Positions 1 through 9,462 of a stretch of DNA of 64,000 bases are shown here, one piece after another. The translations under genes and the position numbers were made by a program. The first letter of the stretch is position 1; each line of letters opens with the position of its first letter. The notes beneath the pieces were generated by a model. The model was not told the DNA's origin and made no database searches. It saw nothing but the letters and a program-made list of their open reading frames with translations. Origin of the DNA: Tolypothrix sp. PCC 7712 (GTDB taxonomy: Bacteria; Cyanobacteriota; Cyanobacteriia; Cyanobacteriales; Nostocaceae); contig NZ_CP063785.1 of assembly GCF_025860405.1 (NCBI RefSeq), positions 4,836,001-4,900,000 on the forward strand. Direction: 5' to 3'.

Positions 1-713
1 GAAGTAGCTAACTCGCCAATTTCATCTTGGGAATGAATCGTGACTCTCGTATCTAGTTTGCCTTCAGCTAGATTTAAAACAGCTTGCTGGAGTTGTTTAA
101 TTGGGTTGGAGATGTTTTTAGAGATTAGTAAACCTGCTGCTAATGCCAGTACACCACATATCAAACTGATAATTGATGTCGCCACAATACTATTTTGTGC
201 TGTTGCCATTGCAGCTTGATATAGTGGTGTATATTCCAAAATTACAGCACCAACAGTTTCACCACGACTGTTTTTAAAGGGCACAGTAATTAGATGGATA
301 CCTTGTGGATGCTCAGGATTAGTTTCTATATAAGTTCTCGTTATACCATCTTGAATAGTTTGACCGACTTCATTGTGAGGATCTCCTGCCAATTTTGTGC
401 CGATGTCTTCAGTAACTACATCTGCCAAAATAATTTTATTCCGGTCTACAATTTCTAAATCGCGTTGGCGGTGCTTGTGTAGTTCTAGAACATGGTTTTG
501 CAAATGAGATAAAACTTCGGCGCGCGATCGCGCTTGTGCGTCTTCCAACTCATGATTTGTAAAATACCCCAGTAGCATGGCTACTTCTTCAGCTTCTTGT
601 CGCGCAAGATACTTAGCTGTTTGTGATTGCTGATGAACTGCGATCGCACCAATTCCTCCTGTAAGAGATGCAATCCCCAGAAACCCCAAAATTAATTTGT
701 GACTAATTTTCAT
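1..713 (-). CDS. HAMP-domain membrane sensor, N-terminal part (cut by window edge)
   Basis: The frame is open from an ATG at 713 to the window edge, giving about 237 residues. An N-terminal hydrophobic helix (from MKISHKLILGFLGIASL) is followed by an extracytoplasmic domain of about 150 residues, a second hydrophobic helix around residues 180-205 (SIVATSIISLICGVLALAAG) and the start of a HAMP linker (ISNPIKQLQQAVLNLAEGKL, then DEIGELA). This is the layout of a membrane-bound sensor kinase or methyl-accepting protein; the output domain lies outside the window. A decayed relative just upstream (1038-1228) carries the same N-terminus joined to a histidine-kinase ATPase end, which makes a histidine kinase the likeliest identity. 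That last step is inference. Confidence 0.8.
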   Translation of the reverse strand, partial: MKISHKLILGFLGIASLTGGIGAIAVHQQSQTAKYLARQEAEEVAMLLGYFTNHELEDAQARSRAEVLSHLQNHVLELHKHRQRDLEIVDRNKIILADVVTEDIGTKLAGDPHNEVGQTIQDGITRTYIETNPEHPQGIHLITVPFKNSRGETVGAVILEYTPLYQAAMATAQNSIVATSIISLICGVLALAAGLLISKNISNPIKQLQQAVLNLAEGKLDTRVTIHSQDEIGELAT

Positions 714-1037
714 CTCTTGCTACATACCCAATAGTGCTGAGAAGCCAATCCCGTGTTGGAAGCAGCCTCATATAGTAAAATTCCCGCTTTTCAGCTTCTA
801 ACTGGTAAACTTAGCAACATTCAATATAAGCTTTAAAATATTTGTATTTTCTTAATCTTTTTATATAAGTTTTATCTATGCTTCGTAAATATAATTTTCA
901 AATGTATTATTAGTTACAAAATATCCAGTTAATATATAAATAAAATTGCTACTTTAGTCGGTCAGTTTTTCTACATACCCTCTAGGTAAATTGAAAATTT
1001 TGCTATTGATTGCCTCCTAAAAACTATTCCTACAAAT

Positions 1038-1228
1038 TTAAACTGTTGCCAGAACTTTTTGGTGACTGGGAATCTGAATGATAAACTCAGTCCCTTCACC
1101 TGGAGTCGAGACATACTCTAGTTTGCCACCATGTGATTCTGTAATGATTTGGTAACTGATAGACAATCCCATCCCTGTAGAGATGCAATCCCCACAAAAC
1201 CCAAAATTAATTTGTGACTAATTTTCAT
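1038..1228 (-). pseudogene. Internally deleted histidine kinase remnant
   Basis: Reading leftward from the ATG at 1228, the first 17 codons (MKISHKLILGFVGIASL) are almost identical in DNA and protein to the start of the gene at 713. The sequence then jumps into the last ~45 residues of a histidine-kinase ATPase domain (GMGLSISYQIITESHGGKL, then STPGEGTEFIIQIP) in a different reading frame, ending with TAA at 1038. In the starting frame a stop follows after about 34 codons. This is a duplicated kinase gene that has lost its middle. The junction lies near 1178. Confidence 0.8.
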
Positions 1229-1375
1229 AGTTTCCTACATAAAATGCTGAGTGGTTATTTAGTCTTTGTTGATAGCTTCTCATCTTAAAATTCCCATTTC
1301 TCAGCTTAAAATCTCACAAGAAGAGAGTGAGTGAGGAAATCACTTACAGTAGATTCCCATAACCAGAATGTACAG

Positions 1376-1501
1376 CAATACTGCTCGGTTAAGGATTTTT
1401 AAGTTGGAATTTGGTTTGGGGAAAAGGTAAAATGGTAAAGGTTAAAGGTTTTTTCTTCCCCCTTTTCCCCTTCCCCTTTTGCCCTTAACCGACAAGTATT
1501 G
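1376..1501. mobile_element. MITE-like element, family A, copy 1
   Basis: A 126-bp element with imperfect inverted ends: CAATACTGCTCGGTTAAGG on the left and CCTTAACCGACAAGTATTG on the right, with a purine-rich/pyrimidine-rich inverted interior. It is flanked on both sides by the direct repeat GAATGTACAG (10 bp), as expected of a target duplication. Related copies lie at 24015-24140 and 35248-35359, with a truncated one at 43374-43417. It encodes no protein. Confidence 0.85.
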
Positions 1502-1590
1502 GAATGTACAGATACAGCATTTTTAAATTACAGGAGTTACAAATTAATTATTTTCGAGGCAGAATGCAGCAGAAAAAAGAATATTTTTGA

Positions 1591-1655
1591 TACCATTTTG
1601 AAAAAAGAACGCGACAGATGGGTAGGGGCACGGCACCTGTAAGATATTTGATAAG
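1591..1655 (+). repeat. Dispersed repeat family B, partial copy
   Basis: The stretch starting TACCATTTTGAAAAAAGAAC, followed by GCGACAG and GGGGCACGGCACC, matches the left half of the repeat seen complete at 62413-62509. The right half has diverged. Non-coding. Confidence 0.6.
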
Positions 1656-1680
1656 TAGTTAAACAAAATTAATTACACAA

Positions 1681-1757
1681 TGTCATTGCGAATGGAGCGG
1701 AGCGTAATGAAGCAATCGCAAGGGTTGAGATTGCTTTGCTGCGCTCGCAATGACTGT
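1681..1757. repeat. Palindromic cyanobacterial repeat (CATTGCGA...TCGCAATG)
   Basis: TGTCATTGCGAATGGAGCGG on the left is complementary to the right part (GCTGCGCTCGCAATGAC), and the centre contains GCAATCGC. It is a short dispersed palindrome able to form a long hairpin; no coding potential is visible. Confidence 0.6.
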
Positions 1758-1857
1758 AATTAATTTTGCGTGGTTACTTATGCCGATAGATTTTGGATGT
1801 TCCCTAACTATCTGTCGGGTTATTATTTCAAAATGTATAATTTACACCTTTGTAATA

Positions 1858-1899
1858 TGATAAATTGCCCCAAAACTATAGTTTTGAGGCAATTTATCA
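1858..1899 (-). terminator. Strong hairpin downstream of the SLH-fasciclin gene
   Basis: TGATAAATTGCC and GGCAATTTATCA flank an AAAACTATAGTTTT centre, giving an almost perfect stem over the whole 42 bases. It lies about 50 bases past the stop at 1951, so it probably ends or stabilises that transcript. The T-tract is weak. Confidence 0.6.
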
Positions 1900-1950
1900 A
1901 CCCTTAGACGTTGCTATTTCACATCAGGTATAACTTATTTTCAATTAATA

Positions 1951-3681
1951 CTAGAAGTTGTAACCAACGCCTAAAGTTAAACCAACACTTGTGTCATCAA
2001 AAAAGGCTGCATTCACAGAACCTGTGGCTGTAAATCGAGAACCTAAAGGAACATCTATACCACCAGTGACCAGAGGAGCAATATCAGTGTCACCTGAGGT
2101 ATCGATAGCTACACCAGCACCTATAAAAGGAGCGATGGGGAACCGTTGCTGTCCTGTAACTGGTTCTGCTTGTGGTCTGAAATCTAAGGTTATGGGAACC
2201 AACACTAAGGTATTATCCCCAAATATAGCTGATGGTCTAACTGAGATATTACGTGTTAGGCCGAGTTTGCTAATTACTGAGAAATTACCAACGCTCAGAG
2301 CATTAGTACCTGTCAAACCAATGTTACCAGCAACACCTATATAGCTAGGGCCACCAAGGGTGCTTCTACCAGGTGTTACACCGCCAGTAGTGCCGCCGCC
2401 AGTGGTGCCGCCATTAGTGCCACCTGGCTGCTGACCAGTCAGATTAGGTGGAATGAGAACTTGGTTAATCGCATGGATCACACCATTGCTAGCTTGCACA
2501 TTTGCCTGAATGACTCTTGCACCATTCACAGCAATTTGATTGTTAGCAGCATCAACTTGAACATTTACAGGGTCATCTTCAATAGTCTTAACTTGACCAG
2601 TTGACAGCTGGCTAGAGGTTAATTGACCGGGAAGCACGTGGTATCTTAACAGCTTAATCAATGTTTCTCTATTTTCTGGTTGCTGTAATTGCTGTAAAGT
2701 CCCAGGTGGTAAAGCTGCAAATGCTTGATCGGTAGGAGCAAAAACTGTATAGGGGCCTGCTTGTTGTAAAGTCTCAGCTAAACCTGCTGTCTTTAACAAA
2801 GAAGTTAGTGTGGTAAAAGAACTGCTAGATGCAGCCAAAGAAACGATATCAGTGCCACCAGGTTGGGGAGTGCTAGTGGTACTACCTGCAACAATATAAC
2901 TAGCTGCAGGAAGGTTACTAGCTATAGGTTGCGCTTGTCCTTGTCTGACTAAAGCTTGATACAAAATTGCTGCTGCTTCAGCACGAGTGAGAGATTGTTG
3001 TGGATTGAGTTGTTTAACTTCTGGATAATTAACTACAATATTGGCTTGTGTTGCAGCTGCCACATTGTTGACGGCATAACTGGGAATTGCTGCGGCATCT
3101 GAATAGTAAGTGTTCAATACATTAGATGCATTATCGTTACTAGTTAAACCTAAACCACTTGTGATTGCAACGATCGCCTGTACCCGAGGAATTTGTTGAT
3201 TGGGTAAAAATACATTCCCTGGATAACCTGACATAAAGCCTGTTTCGTAGGCTACCCGAATTGCATCTGCTGCCCAAAAGTTAGCCGGAACATCGGAAAA
3301 TCCACCAGCAGGTAATTGCCGTACTGCATTTTGATTGAAGGCTTTTTGAATCATGGCTGCAAATTGAGCCCGAGTCACAGCCTGATTGGGCTTAAAAGTA
3401 CCATCAGGAAACCCTGCAATTACGTTTCTTTGCGCTAGGGCTTGAATAAATGGACTCGCCCAGTAATCTGAACCCACATCAGACAAGCTTGTTGTTGCTT
3501 GTGCTGTAGTAGTTGGTGCTGTAATACCTGATGTCGTAGTACCTGATGTTGTCTTACCTGTTGATGGAGCTGTATTTTGAGCCGAAGCAGGTATAGAAAT
3601 AACAATAGGAGTTAATGTAGCAGCGATGATTCCCAAAGCTAGGAAACTGCTCTTTACTGATGCACGGAACCAATTAAACAT
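1951..3681 (-). CDS. Secreted SLH-fasciclin protein with C-terminal beta-rich domain
   Basis: 576 residues. The start at 3681 is preferred to the in-frame ATG at 3702 because GGAGG lies just ahead of it (TTGGAGGATATTTTC-ATG). A signal peptide (MFNWFRASVKSSFLALG to about ASAQ, residue 35) is followed by a Thr-rich linker, three SLH repeats at about 67-115, 127-177 and 192-245 (FSDVPANFWAADAI is typical), one fasciclin domain at about 278-415 (YTVFAPTDQAFAALP, then VIHAINQVLIPP), a Gly/Thr linker and a C-terminal ~130-residue beta-rich part ending GVGYNF. SLH domains anchor proteins to cell-wall polymers and fasciclin domains mediate adhesion. The final Phe and glycine-rich strands suggest an outer-membrane barrel-like end, which is inference. 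It is monocistronic. Confidence 0.85.
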   Translation of the reverse strand: MFNWFRASVKSSFLALGIIAATLTPIVISIPASAQNTAPSTGKTTSGTTTSGITAPTTTAQATTSLSDVGSDYWASPFIQALAQRNVIAGFPDGTFKPNQAVTRAQFAAMIQKAFNQNAVRQLPAGGFSDVPANFWAADAIRVAYETGFMSGYPGNVFLPNQQIPRVQAIVAITSGLGLTSNDNASNVLNTYYSDAAAIPSYAVNNVAAATQANIVVNYPEVKQLNPQQSLTRAEAAAILYQALVRQGQAQPIASNLPAASYIVAGSTTSTPQPGGTDIVSLAASSSSFTTLTSLLKTAGLAETLQQAGPYTVFAPTDQAFAALPPGTLQQLQQPENRETLIKLLRYHVLPGQLTSSQLSTGQVKTIEDDPVNVQVDAANNQIAVNGARVIQANVQASNGVIHAINQVLIPPNLTGQQPGGTNGGTTGGGTTGGVTPGRSTLGGPSYIGVAGNIGLTGTNALSVGNFSVISKLGLTRNISVRPSAIFGDNTLVLVPITLDFRPQAEPVTGQQRFPIAPFIGAGVAIDTSGDTDIAPLVTGGIDVPLGSRFTATGSVNAAFFDDTSVGLTLGVGYNF

Positions 3682-3702
3682 GAAAATATCCTCCAAAAAC
3701 AA

Positions 3703-4982
3703 GTAGAGTCGTTTCTCAATTTCCTGATTGAATCTTGGAAAGTGCTGGACGCGAAATGAAGTAGAAACACATCTTGAGATGATGCTGGGGTTTGCCTATG
3801 AGCTAAAACTACGAGTGCGAAATGTTAAATAGTAAATTTTCTATAACCACCTACCGTTACATTTCATTAATGTATTTTTAAATGCTTGCCTGATAGAGGC
3901 AAATTTAAGTCTGTAATGAGAGTTGAGCTTTTCCAGAACTACAGATCAAACTCAGCAATAGTAAGACTGCTAAGAGTATCTGGCGATGTTTCCCAAATAA
4001 AGAGAATTAGTACAAATTCTTAAATTTATTTAGGTTAAGTAACGGAGTCTGGAAACTACAAAGTAGGTATTGAGGTTGTCTGACTAACTTGAAAAAGCTT
4101 AATTACATCATTTTTCAGCAGCATGAGTTTAGTATTTATTGACGAAAAAGCGCATTATTTTGATATTTACCATTTTTTAGCGATCGCTTGAATTTAACAA
4201 CTAGCTAAAGGCTAGACTTATCAGCCATTTTTTCCATCTTTAGGTAGTTGACAAAAAAGCTAAAAGTTTAAGATTAGAGGCGAATGGGTAAGCTTAGGGC
4301 TAAATTAGCGATCGCACTTCCACTGTTTATGCATAATGTATGCCTCCTCAGGCTCCGCAAAATTCGCTCATGCACAATTTTGCAGTCACAATAACGATTA
4401 CTGAGATTTCGAGCTTTGCTTAGATAGTATCTTGATTTCTAGGTTTAGCGTAATTATCAGTTTATATTTCTTTATCAAAGAATTTTTATTAATTGATGCT
4501 TGATTGTTAATTATCTTAGAGATTTATTTTACATGAGAACTTAATCTTATTAATTTGCCATGATAACACGCTGATATTTTAGTCCAAATTGCTAGATTTT
4601 ATGAAATCCAACTCAATTAATATCTAAATATCTAACCAAAGGTAGTGTTTAAATTGATCCAATTATGATTAACCATATCTTATCTCCTAAGAGATGGTGA
4701 GGGATAAGTATTATCATTGTTTAATTTAATTTACTGAGAAGTTATTTGAAAACTAATGACAATCCTATATTTATCTACATACGGAAATATTTATTGTTAG
4801 ATATCTAACTTTAATTTATTTTTAAGCTATGCCACTAATCCTAATTGGTAAAAATATTTTATAAAGCTATTATAAACTTTCTGTGAATTCAGAGATAAAT
4901 ACTTGGACAAACCAAGAAAAAGGTACATACAATACATAACCAAATCATCATCTTGCTTACATATTAAGCTCGCTAAAAATAT
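3703..4982. other. Gene-free AT-rich interval
   Basis: About 1.28 kb between divergent genes. It is AT-rich with a few GCGATCGC sites and should contain the promoters of the SLH-fasciclin gene (leftward) and the dioxygenase-like gene (rightward). I see no credible reading frame, RNA gene or repeat family in it. Confidence 0.5.
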
Positions 4983-5858
4983 ATGAGTACCATGTTTAAA
5001 AAGGTACAAAATAAATTTCTCAGAAATATCTATAATCTGCCATTTTTGCAGCATCAGGCAGAGATTGAGTATCAAAACTTAGTAAAAATGCATATTGCAA
5101 ATTTACCACTAATCTCTGCGACTGATCAAAATATCGTTGACACTCTCAATACTGAAGGAGTCGTAATTACTTCATTAGCAGATTTGGGAATATCATCGAG
5201 TTCTAACATGTTTCAAGCAGCAGAAAACCTGATGCATAAAATCCCACAAAGTATTCCAGTTAATCGGAATGAATTCTCTATTCATGCAACTTCCCAACAA
5301 ATCATGGCACATCCAGAGATTTTTCTTTGGGGAGTAGAACAACGTTTAATTAATATAGTCGAGAATTATCTGAGCTTACCAGTAGCCTATCATGGAGCAT
5401 ATTTTCGTAGAGATATTGCCAACCAAGTAGAGCAACAATCTAGGCTATGGCATATAGATAAAGAAGATAAAAAAGTACTGAAAATAATTGTTTATCTACA
5501 TAATATGGATGAAGATAACGGGCCTTTTCAATATCTCCCCATATCTGTAACAGAATCAGTAAGTCACTTACTTAAATATCATCATGGCTATATTCAAGAT
5601 AAAACTATGCAACAGATCATATCACCTGCTAACTATAAATCTTGTCTAGGCCCAGCTGGTACAGTAGTCTTTGCTGCCACTGGTAGCATCTTCCATCGAG
5701 GTAAGTTACCTGTAAAGTCTGATAGATTTGCCATCTTTTTTGACTACACTTCCCGAAAGCACAAACTCTCATTTTATAGCACATCTTCACTACCCCAGGA
5801 AGATGTGGCTTTACTGGCGAAAAATCTTTCCCAAAAACAAAGAGATTGTCTAAGCTAA
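4983..5858 (+). CDS. Phytanoyl-CoA dioxygenase-like protein (2-oxoglutarate/Fe(II) type)
   Basis: 291 residues. The core carries the pattern of the phytanoyl-CoA dioxygenase family: WHIDKEDKK (H-x-D iron ligands, near residue 158), LHNMDEDNGPFQYLP, and a distal FHRGKLP with the third ligand His, then a downstream arginine (SDRFAIFFDYTSRK) that may hold 2-oxoglutarate. These enzymes hydroxylate small molecules or lipids; the substrate cannot be told here. The N-terminal ~100 residues are not recognised. An alternative start is the ATG at 4992; no clear ribosome site decides it. The stop codon lies at the edge of a dispersed repeat (5854-5912). It stands alone. Confidence 0.7.
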   Translation: MSTMFKKVQNKFLRNIYNLPFLQHQAEIEYQNLVKMHIANLPLISATDQNIVDTLNTEGVVITSLADLGISSSSNMFQAAENLMHKIPQSIPVNRNEFSIHATSQQIMAHPEIFLWGVEQRLINIVENYLSLPVAYHGAYFRRDIANQVEQQSRLWHIDKEDKKVLKIIVYLHNMDEDNGPFQYLPISVTESVSHLLKYHHGYIQDKTMQQIISPANYKSCLGPAGTVVFAATGSIFHRGKLPVKSDRFAIFFDYTSRKHKLSFYSTSSLPQEDVALLAKNLSQKQRDCLS

Positions 5859-5912
5859 TGCGCGTCTAAATTGCATAACTAGTAATCAGGGCTGTTGATT
5901 GTTGACTGTTGA
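5854..5912. repeat. Dispersed repeat shared with 42985-43070
   Basis: AGCTAATGCGCGTCTAAATT, then GCATAACTA, recurs at 42983-43012 as AGCTAATGCGCGCCTAAATT, and both are followed by a GGCTGTT...TTGACTGTTGACAG palindromic tract. Here the repeat overlaps the stop codon of the upstream gene. Confidence 0.65.
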
Positions 5913-5917
5913 CAGAA

Positions 5918-7339
5918 TTAGATTAACTTTTTGATATCACCAAATGCACGGTAGAAGCCACCACTAGCTGACTCGCGGATTTCTTCTACAAGATAACGTT
6001 GTCCTTCTTGGCGAATATCTTTGGGGAATTGTACTTTCCAGTTGGGATTGTACCCTGGCGAGATAACGCGGACTCTCAATTTATTTCCCTCTTTAAAGCA
6101 CTCAACAATTACCCCTTGGCTGCTATCTGTTGTAGTTTCGACAACAGCAGAAGGTGCTGCGCCTTCTCCTTTTGGTGCTTTAATAATGGCTGCTTGGGGA
6201 ATTGTACCTGCTTGAGCCGCTTGGATAGCAGCTTCACTAGCATCTATACAAGCTAGAGAACCATCGGTAGTAACTATATAGATGTGATTCTCAAAAAACT
6301 GCATCGATAATGCTGAAGCACAGCCAGTAGAAAGCTTCCACAAGCGTTCCCCCGATTCATTGAAACAGTAAATGGATGAACTGTTATCACCAGCAAACAC
6401 ATACTTACCATCTGCGGCTGTAGCACAAGAATAAACAGATGCGTCGCACTTGTAAACTGGGCCAGCTTTACCTTGCTTGCTAAAACAGTAAATTTTTTGG
6501 TCACTTGCACCTGCGTAAACGGCTGATGTTTCTTGCCAACCGAATAATACAGCACCACCTGTTTGTTGATGCCAAAGCATCCGACCTTCTTGATTATCAT
6601 ACATAGTCACGCCTTGAGAGTGACCGTGATAGACACCAGCTTCATCACAACGTACCATCCAGCCAGATTGACCTTGACTTAAACGCGTCCATTGTGATTC
6701 ATCTTCATGATCGATTGTCGTGACACCACCGTTAGCATCGGAAACAGCTAACAAGCCATTGTTAATATCTAGCCAAAAGATATCGACATTTTCATCAATA
6801 TTATATGCAACGCGAGGTAACTTCCCTGTCAAGTCGTAGACGTTGCCATCATCGCAGCCAGCATAAATCCAGATATCATCAGCAACTAGACATTTCACAC
6901 CATCAGGCAGCTTAAACTGGTTAATAACTTGACCTTGATGATTCAGCGCAAAAACTTGACCTGCTTGATTACCCACCCAGCAACGATTACCGTCAATAAA
7001 AATGCCAAAGGCTGCGGAATTAGAGTTAAATTTCCAGAGAATTGGCGCTTGTTGTGCTGTCGAGGTGGTACTGGTAACTGCGCGTCTAGTCACCGAACGC
7101 TTTTGACGCACACCCATAACGGCTGGTTCGTAACCTTTCGCCAATTTTTCTTTAATCTTCTTGTTGGCTTCGGCTTTAGCTTTGTCTGGGGTGGGGTAAG
7201 TTTTCCTCTGAGTTTGCCCTGAGTCGCCAATACGACCATAACGTATTGTTACTTCAGTATCTTTGATGATGACTTCATAAAATTTATGAGAACCTCCATT
7301 TGCTTCAGAAAGCTCTAGGTAGGTCTTTTCTTCAGCCAT
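5918..7339 (-). CDS. WGR-domain plus beta-propeller protein
   Basis: 473 residues. The first ~85 form a WGR domain (KFYEVIIKDTEVTIRYGRIG, then GQTQRKTYPTPDKAKAEANK), a fold known from PARP proteins and bacterial regulators. After a basic linker (KRSVTRR) come about 300 residues of repeated strands of the PQQ/WD type (VFALNHQGQVINQFKLPDGV; YCFSKQGKAGPVYKCDASV; VFAGDNSSSIYCFNESGERL), then a ~75-residue C-terminal domain. No catalytic motif or signal peptide is seen, so it is probably a cytoplasmic binding protein. The start is supported by AGGA nine bases upstream. WGR domains bind nucleic acid or proteins in characterised cases; the role here is unknown. Confidence 0.75.
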   Translation of the reverse strand: MAEEKTYLELSEANGGSHKFYEVIIKDTEVTIRYGRIGDSGQTQRKTYPTPDKAKAEANKKIKEKLAKGYEPAVMGVRQKRSVTRRAVTSTTSTAQQAPILWKFNSNSAAFGIFIDGNRCWVGNQAGQVFALNHQGQVINQFKLPDGVKCLVADDIWIYAGCDDGNVYDLTGKLPRVAYNIDENVDIFWLDINNGLLAVSDANGGVTTIDHEDESQWTRLSQGQSGWMVRCDEAGVYHGHSQGVTMYDNQEGRMLWHQQTGGAVLFGWQETSAVYAGASDQKIYCFSKQGKAGPVYKCDASVYSCATAADGKYVFAGDNSSSIYCFNESGERLWKLSTGCASALSMQFFENHIYIVTTDGSLACIDASEAAIQAAQAGTIPQAAIIKAPKGEGAAPSAVVETTTDSSQGVIVECFKEGNKLRVRVISPGYNPNWKVQFPKDIRQEGQRYLVEEIRESASGGFYRAFGDIKKLI

Positions 7340-7423
7340 GACATTTTATCCTAAACATAAAATTGGGAAAATGGATATTTTGGCTTAGTTGTAAATGCTA
7401 CCTTTTGGATTGTCAATTAACCA

Positions 7424-8467
7424 TCATGCTGTTGCAGGTGGCTGACAGAAAGTTTCACCAAACTTTGAACCCTTACTAGAACATTCAAATAGATGTAAGC
7501 CTAGTTGCTGGGAAAGTTCTTCGCATACCTTAACCCCGCGCACGCTGTTACCTCGCACATCTAACGGTGGAGAAAAGACCGCAATTCCCATTTGGTTGGG
7601 AACAACAGCCAAGATTCCGCCACAAACACCGCTTTTCGCAGGAATACCGATTTTATAAGCCCACTCACCAGCAAAATTATACATCCCACAGGTGTACATA
7701 ACGCTCAAAATGTCTTTTATGTAACAACTTTTTACTGCCTGTTCCTGAGTAATGGGGTTAATGCCTCTGTTGGCTAAAGTTGCTGCCATCACTGCCAAAT
7801 CACGGCAATTGACCATCACCGCACACTGCTGAAAGTATAAATCTAAGGACTCTTCAATATTTTGGTCAATCATGCCAAAGTTGAGCATGAGATGAGCCAT
7901 AGCGCGGTTGCGATGTCCGGTGCTGCGTTCAGAAGTAAATACAGAAATATCAACGAATACATCATGACCGATGTATCTTCTAAACATATCCAGCATCCGG
8001 TTAAGGCGTTCGGTAGCACCAGCACCTTTGATTAAACTAGTAGTGGCGATCGCACCTGCATTTACCATTGGATTTAATGGTCGATTGGATTGCTCATCAA
8101 GGATAATGGCGTTGAATGCATCTCCTGTCGGTTCTACACCAACCCTAGTCAAGACATAATCTCGTCCATGATCCTCAAGGGCCAATCCGTAAGCAAAGAC
8201 CTTAGAAATTGACTGAATGGTAAATAGTTGCTCGTAATCGCCAACTTCGTAAACCTGACCATCTACCGTCACAATGCAAATGCTAAACAAGTCAGGATTT
8301 ACCTTTGCTAGTTCTGGAATGTAGTTGGCTACTAGACCGTCTCGCAGCGACTTGTACTTGGAATGCAATTCCTGAAGAACATCGGGAAATGGCGATGCGA
8401 CTATTTCTAAACTTCCTTGGTGTGCCATGAGGCTTACAGCTTGCTTTAAAAAATCATACTCAATCAA
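7424..8467 (-). CDS. glsA: Glutaminase A
   Basis: 347 residues of the serine-dependent beta-lactamase-like glutaminase family (glutamine to glutamate plus ammonia). The S-x-x-K active site is S86-I-S-K89 in FTIQSISKVFAYGLALEDHG. Other family blocks are EPTGDAFNAI, NPMVNAGAIATTSLI, the ERSTGHRNRAMAHLM region, and KSGVCGGILAVVPN. The protein is about 35-40 residues longer than the usual ~305, from an N-terminal extension and a short tail ending in SSKGSKFGETFCQPPATA. It is cytoplasmic, with no signal peptide. Upstream (8500-8670) are only simple repeats, so the promoter probably lies within or beyond them. Confidence 0.93.
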   Translation of the reverse strand: MIEYDFLKQAVSLMAHQGSLEIVASPFPDVLQELHSKYKSLRDGLVANYIPELAKVNPDLFSICIVTVDGQVYEVGDYEQLFTIQSISKVFAYGLALEDHGRDYVLTRVGVEPTGDAFNAIILDEQSNRPLNPMVNAGAIATTSLIKGAGATERLNRMLDMFRRYIGHDVFVDISVFTSERSTGHRNRAMAHLMLNFGMIDQNIEESLDLYFQQCAVMVNCRDLAVMAATLANRGINPITQEQAVKSCYIKDILSVMYTCGMYNFAGEWAYKIGIPAKSGVCGGILAVVPNQMGIAVFSPPLDVRGNSVRGVKVCEELSQQLGLHLFECSSKGSKFGETFCQPPATA

Positions 8468-8499
8468 CTACTGTAGGCAAAAATGTGGTTTTATTTTCA

Positions 8500-8670
8500 T
8501 GTGTTGGGGATTGGGGATAAGGGGAGAAAGGGGAAGGGGGAAACGGAGAAGGGGAGAAAGGGGAAATTATTATTACTCATTACTCATTACTCATTACCCA
8601 TTACCCATTCCCCAGTCCCCATTCCCCATTCCCCAGTCCCCAGTCCCCAGTCCCCAGTCCCCAAACACAA
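8500..8670. repeat. Short tandem repeat tract (GGGGATT / TACTCAT / CCCCAGT types)
   Basis: Runs of GGGGATTGGGGATAAGGGG, then repeated ATTACTC/ATTACCC heptamers, then CCCCAGTCCCCAGT heptamers. These are the short tandemly repeated repetitive sequences typical of filamentous cyanobacteria. Frames through them are not genes. Confidence 0.85.
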
Positions 8671-8690
8671 ATAGATACCATCTTCTGTGA

Positions 8691-9462
8691 CCTATGCTTT
8701 AAGCCTGTTTATCGCTGCTGATATATGTATTTGATGACGGCTACTGATGGCTTGAGTCTCTTTTGAAATTACTTAATTATAAGTATGTCACATATTATAC
8801 AACAAACTTTTTAGAGTATTTATGCTGAGTCGGTCTAAAAGCTAAAGTTAATTATATAACTTCTGTTTAACTGACAATGAATTTATCCTTATCAGGAGAT
8901 ATGTAACAAAAATAACTTTTTAATTTATTATGAAGTTAATGTGAGGTTTATATTTTTTATTCTGTAATTCTTGTTACAAAACAAATCTGAAGATTTATAA
9001 AAATTAAATTAACTTAAGTCTTATAAGTATATATTCGCAAATTTTAAAATAATTAGTTATAGATTTTCAGCTAATGTTTTGCGTCAATCTCGAAGGAGCG
9101 AAAAGCTACATATATAAGCAATATTGGGTGAAAAATTTGGCAGTTCTAGCTCAATTTCTACTCACGAAAATGTTAATTTTTCATAAGAAAAGTTTTACTT
9201 ATCAAAAAAAACGTTACATAGCCGAAATCCGCATTTGAGAAAGCTTTGAGCCTTGAAAATAAGATCTAATTTTGCTAAAGTTACCAAGACTTACGCTAAA
9301 ACCCTGATCCCCAAGCTCAAAGGTTCGTGTTAGTCTGTTGCAGTTACAAAACAGAAAAGTGAAAGCGGAACGAGTTCGAGTTGAAGGGAACAACACTTTT
9401 ACTGGTGCATAATCCCACGAACCGTGAAACCTCTGTTCTACAGTCGCTTTAAAATCGGACGC
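8691..9462. other. Gene-free AT-rich interval upstream of the RlpA-like gene
   Basis: About 770 bases, very AT-rich until about 9050. The last 200 bases are more GC-rich and contain GAACGAGTTCGAGTTGAAGG just before the gene. It probably holds the promoter and a long leader for the RlpA-like gene. No gene or RNA was recognised. Confidence 0.45.

Noticed and set aside
4827..5075. Leftward 82-codon frame overlapping the dioxygenase-like gene start
   Set aside because: It is AT-rich, without a ribosome site, and lies mostly inside the promoter and first codons of the opposite gene.
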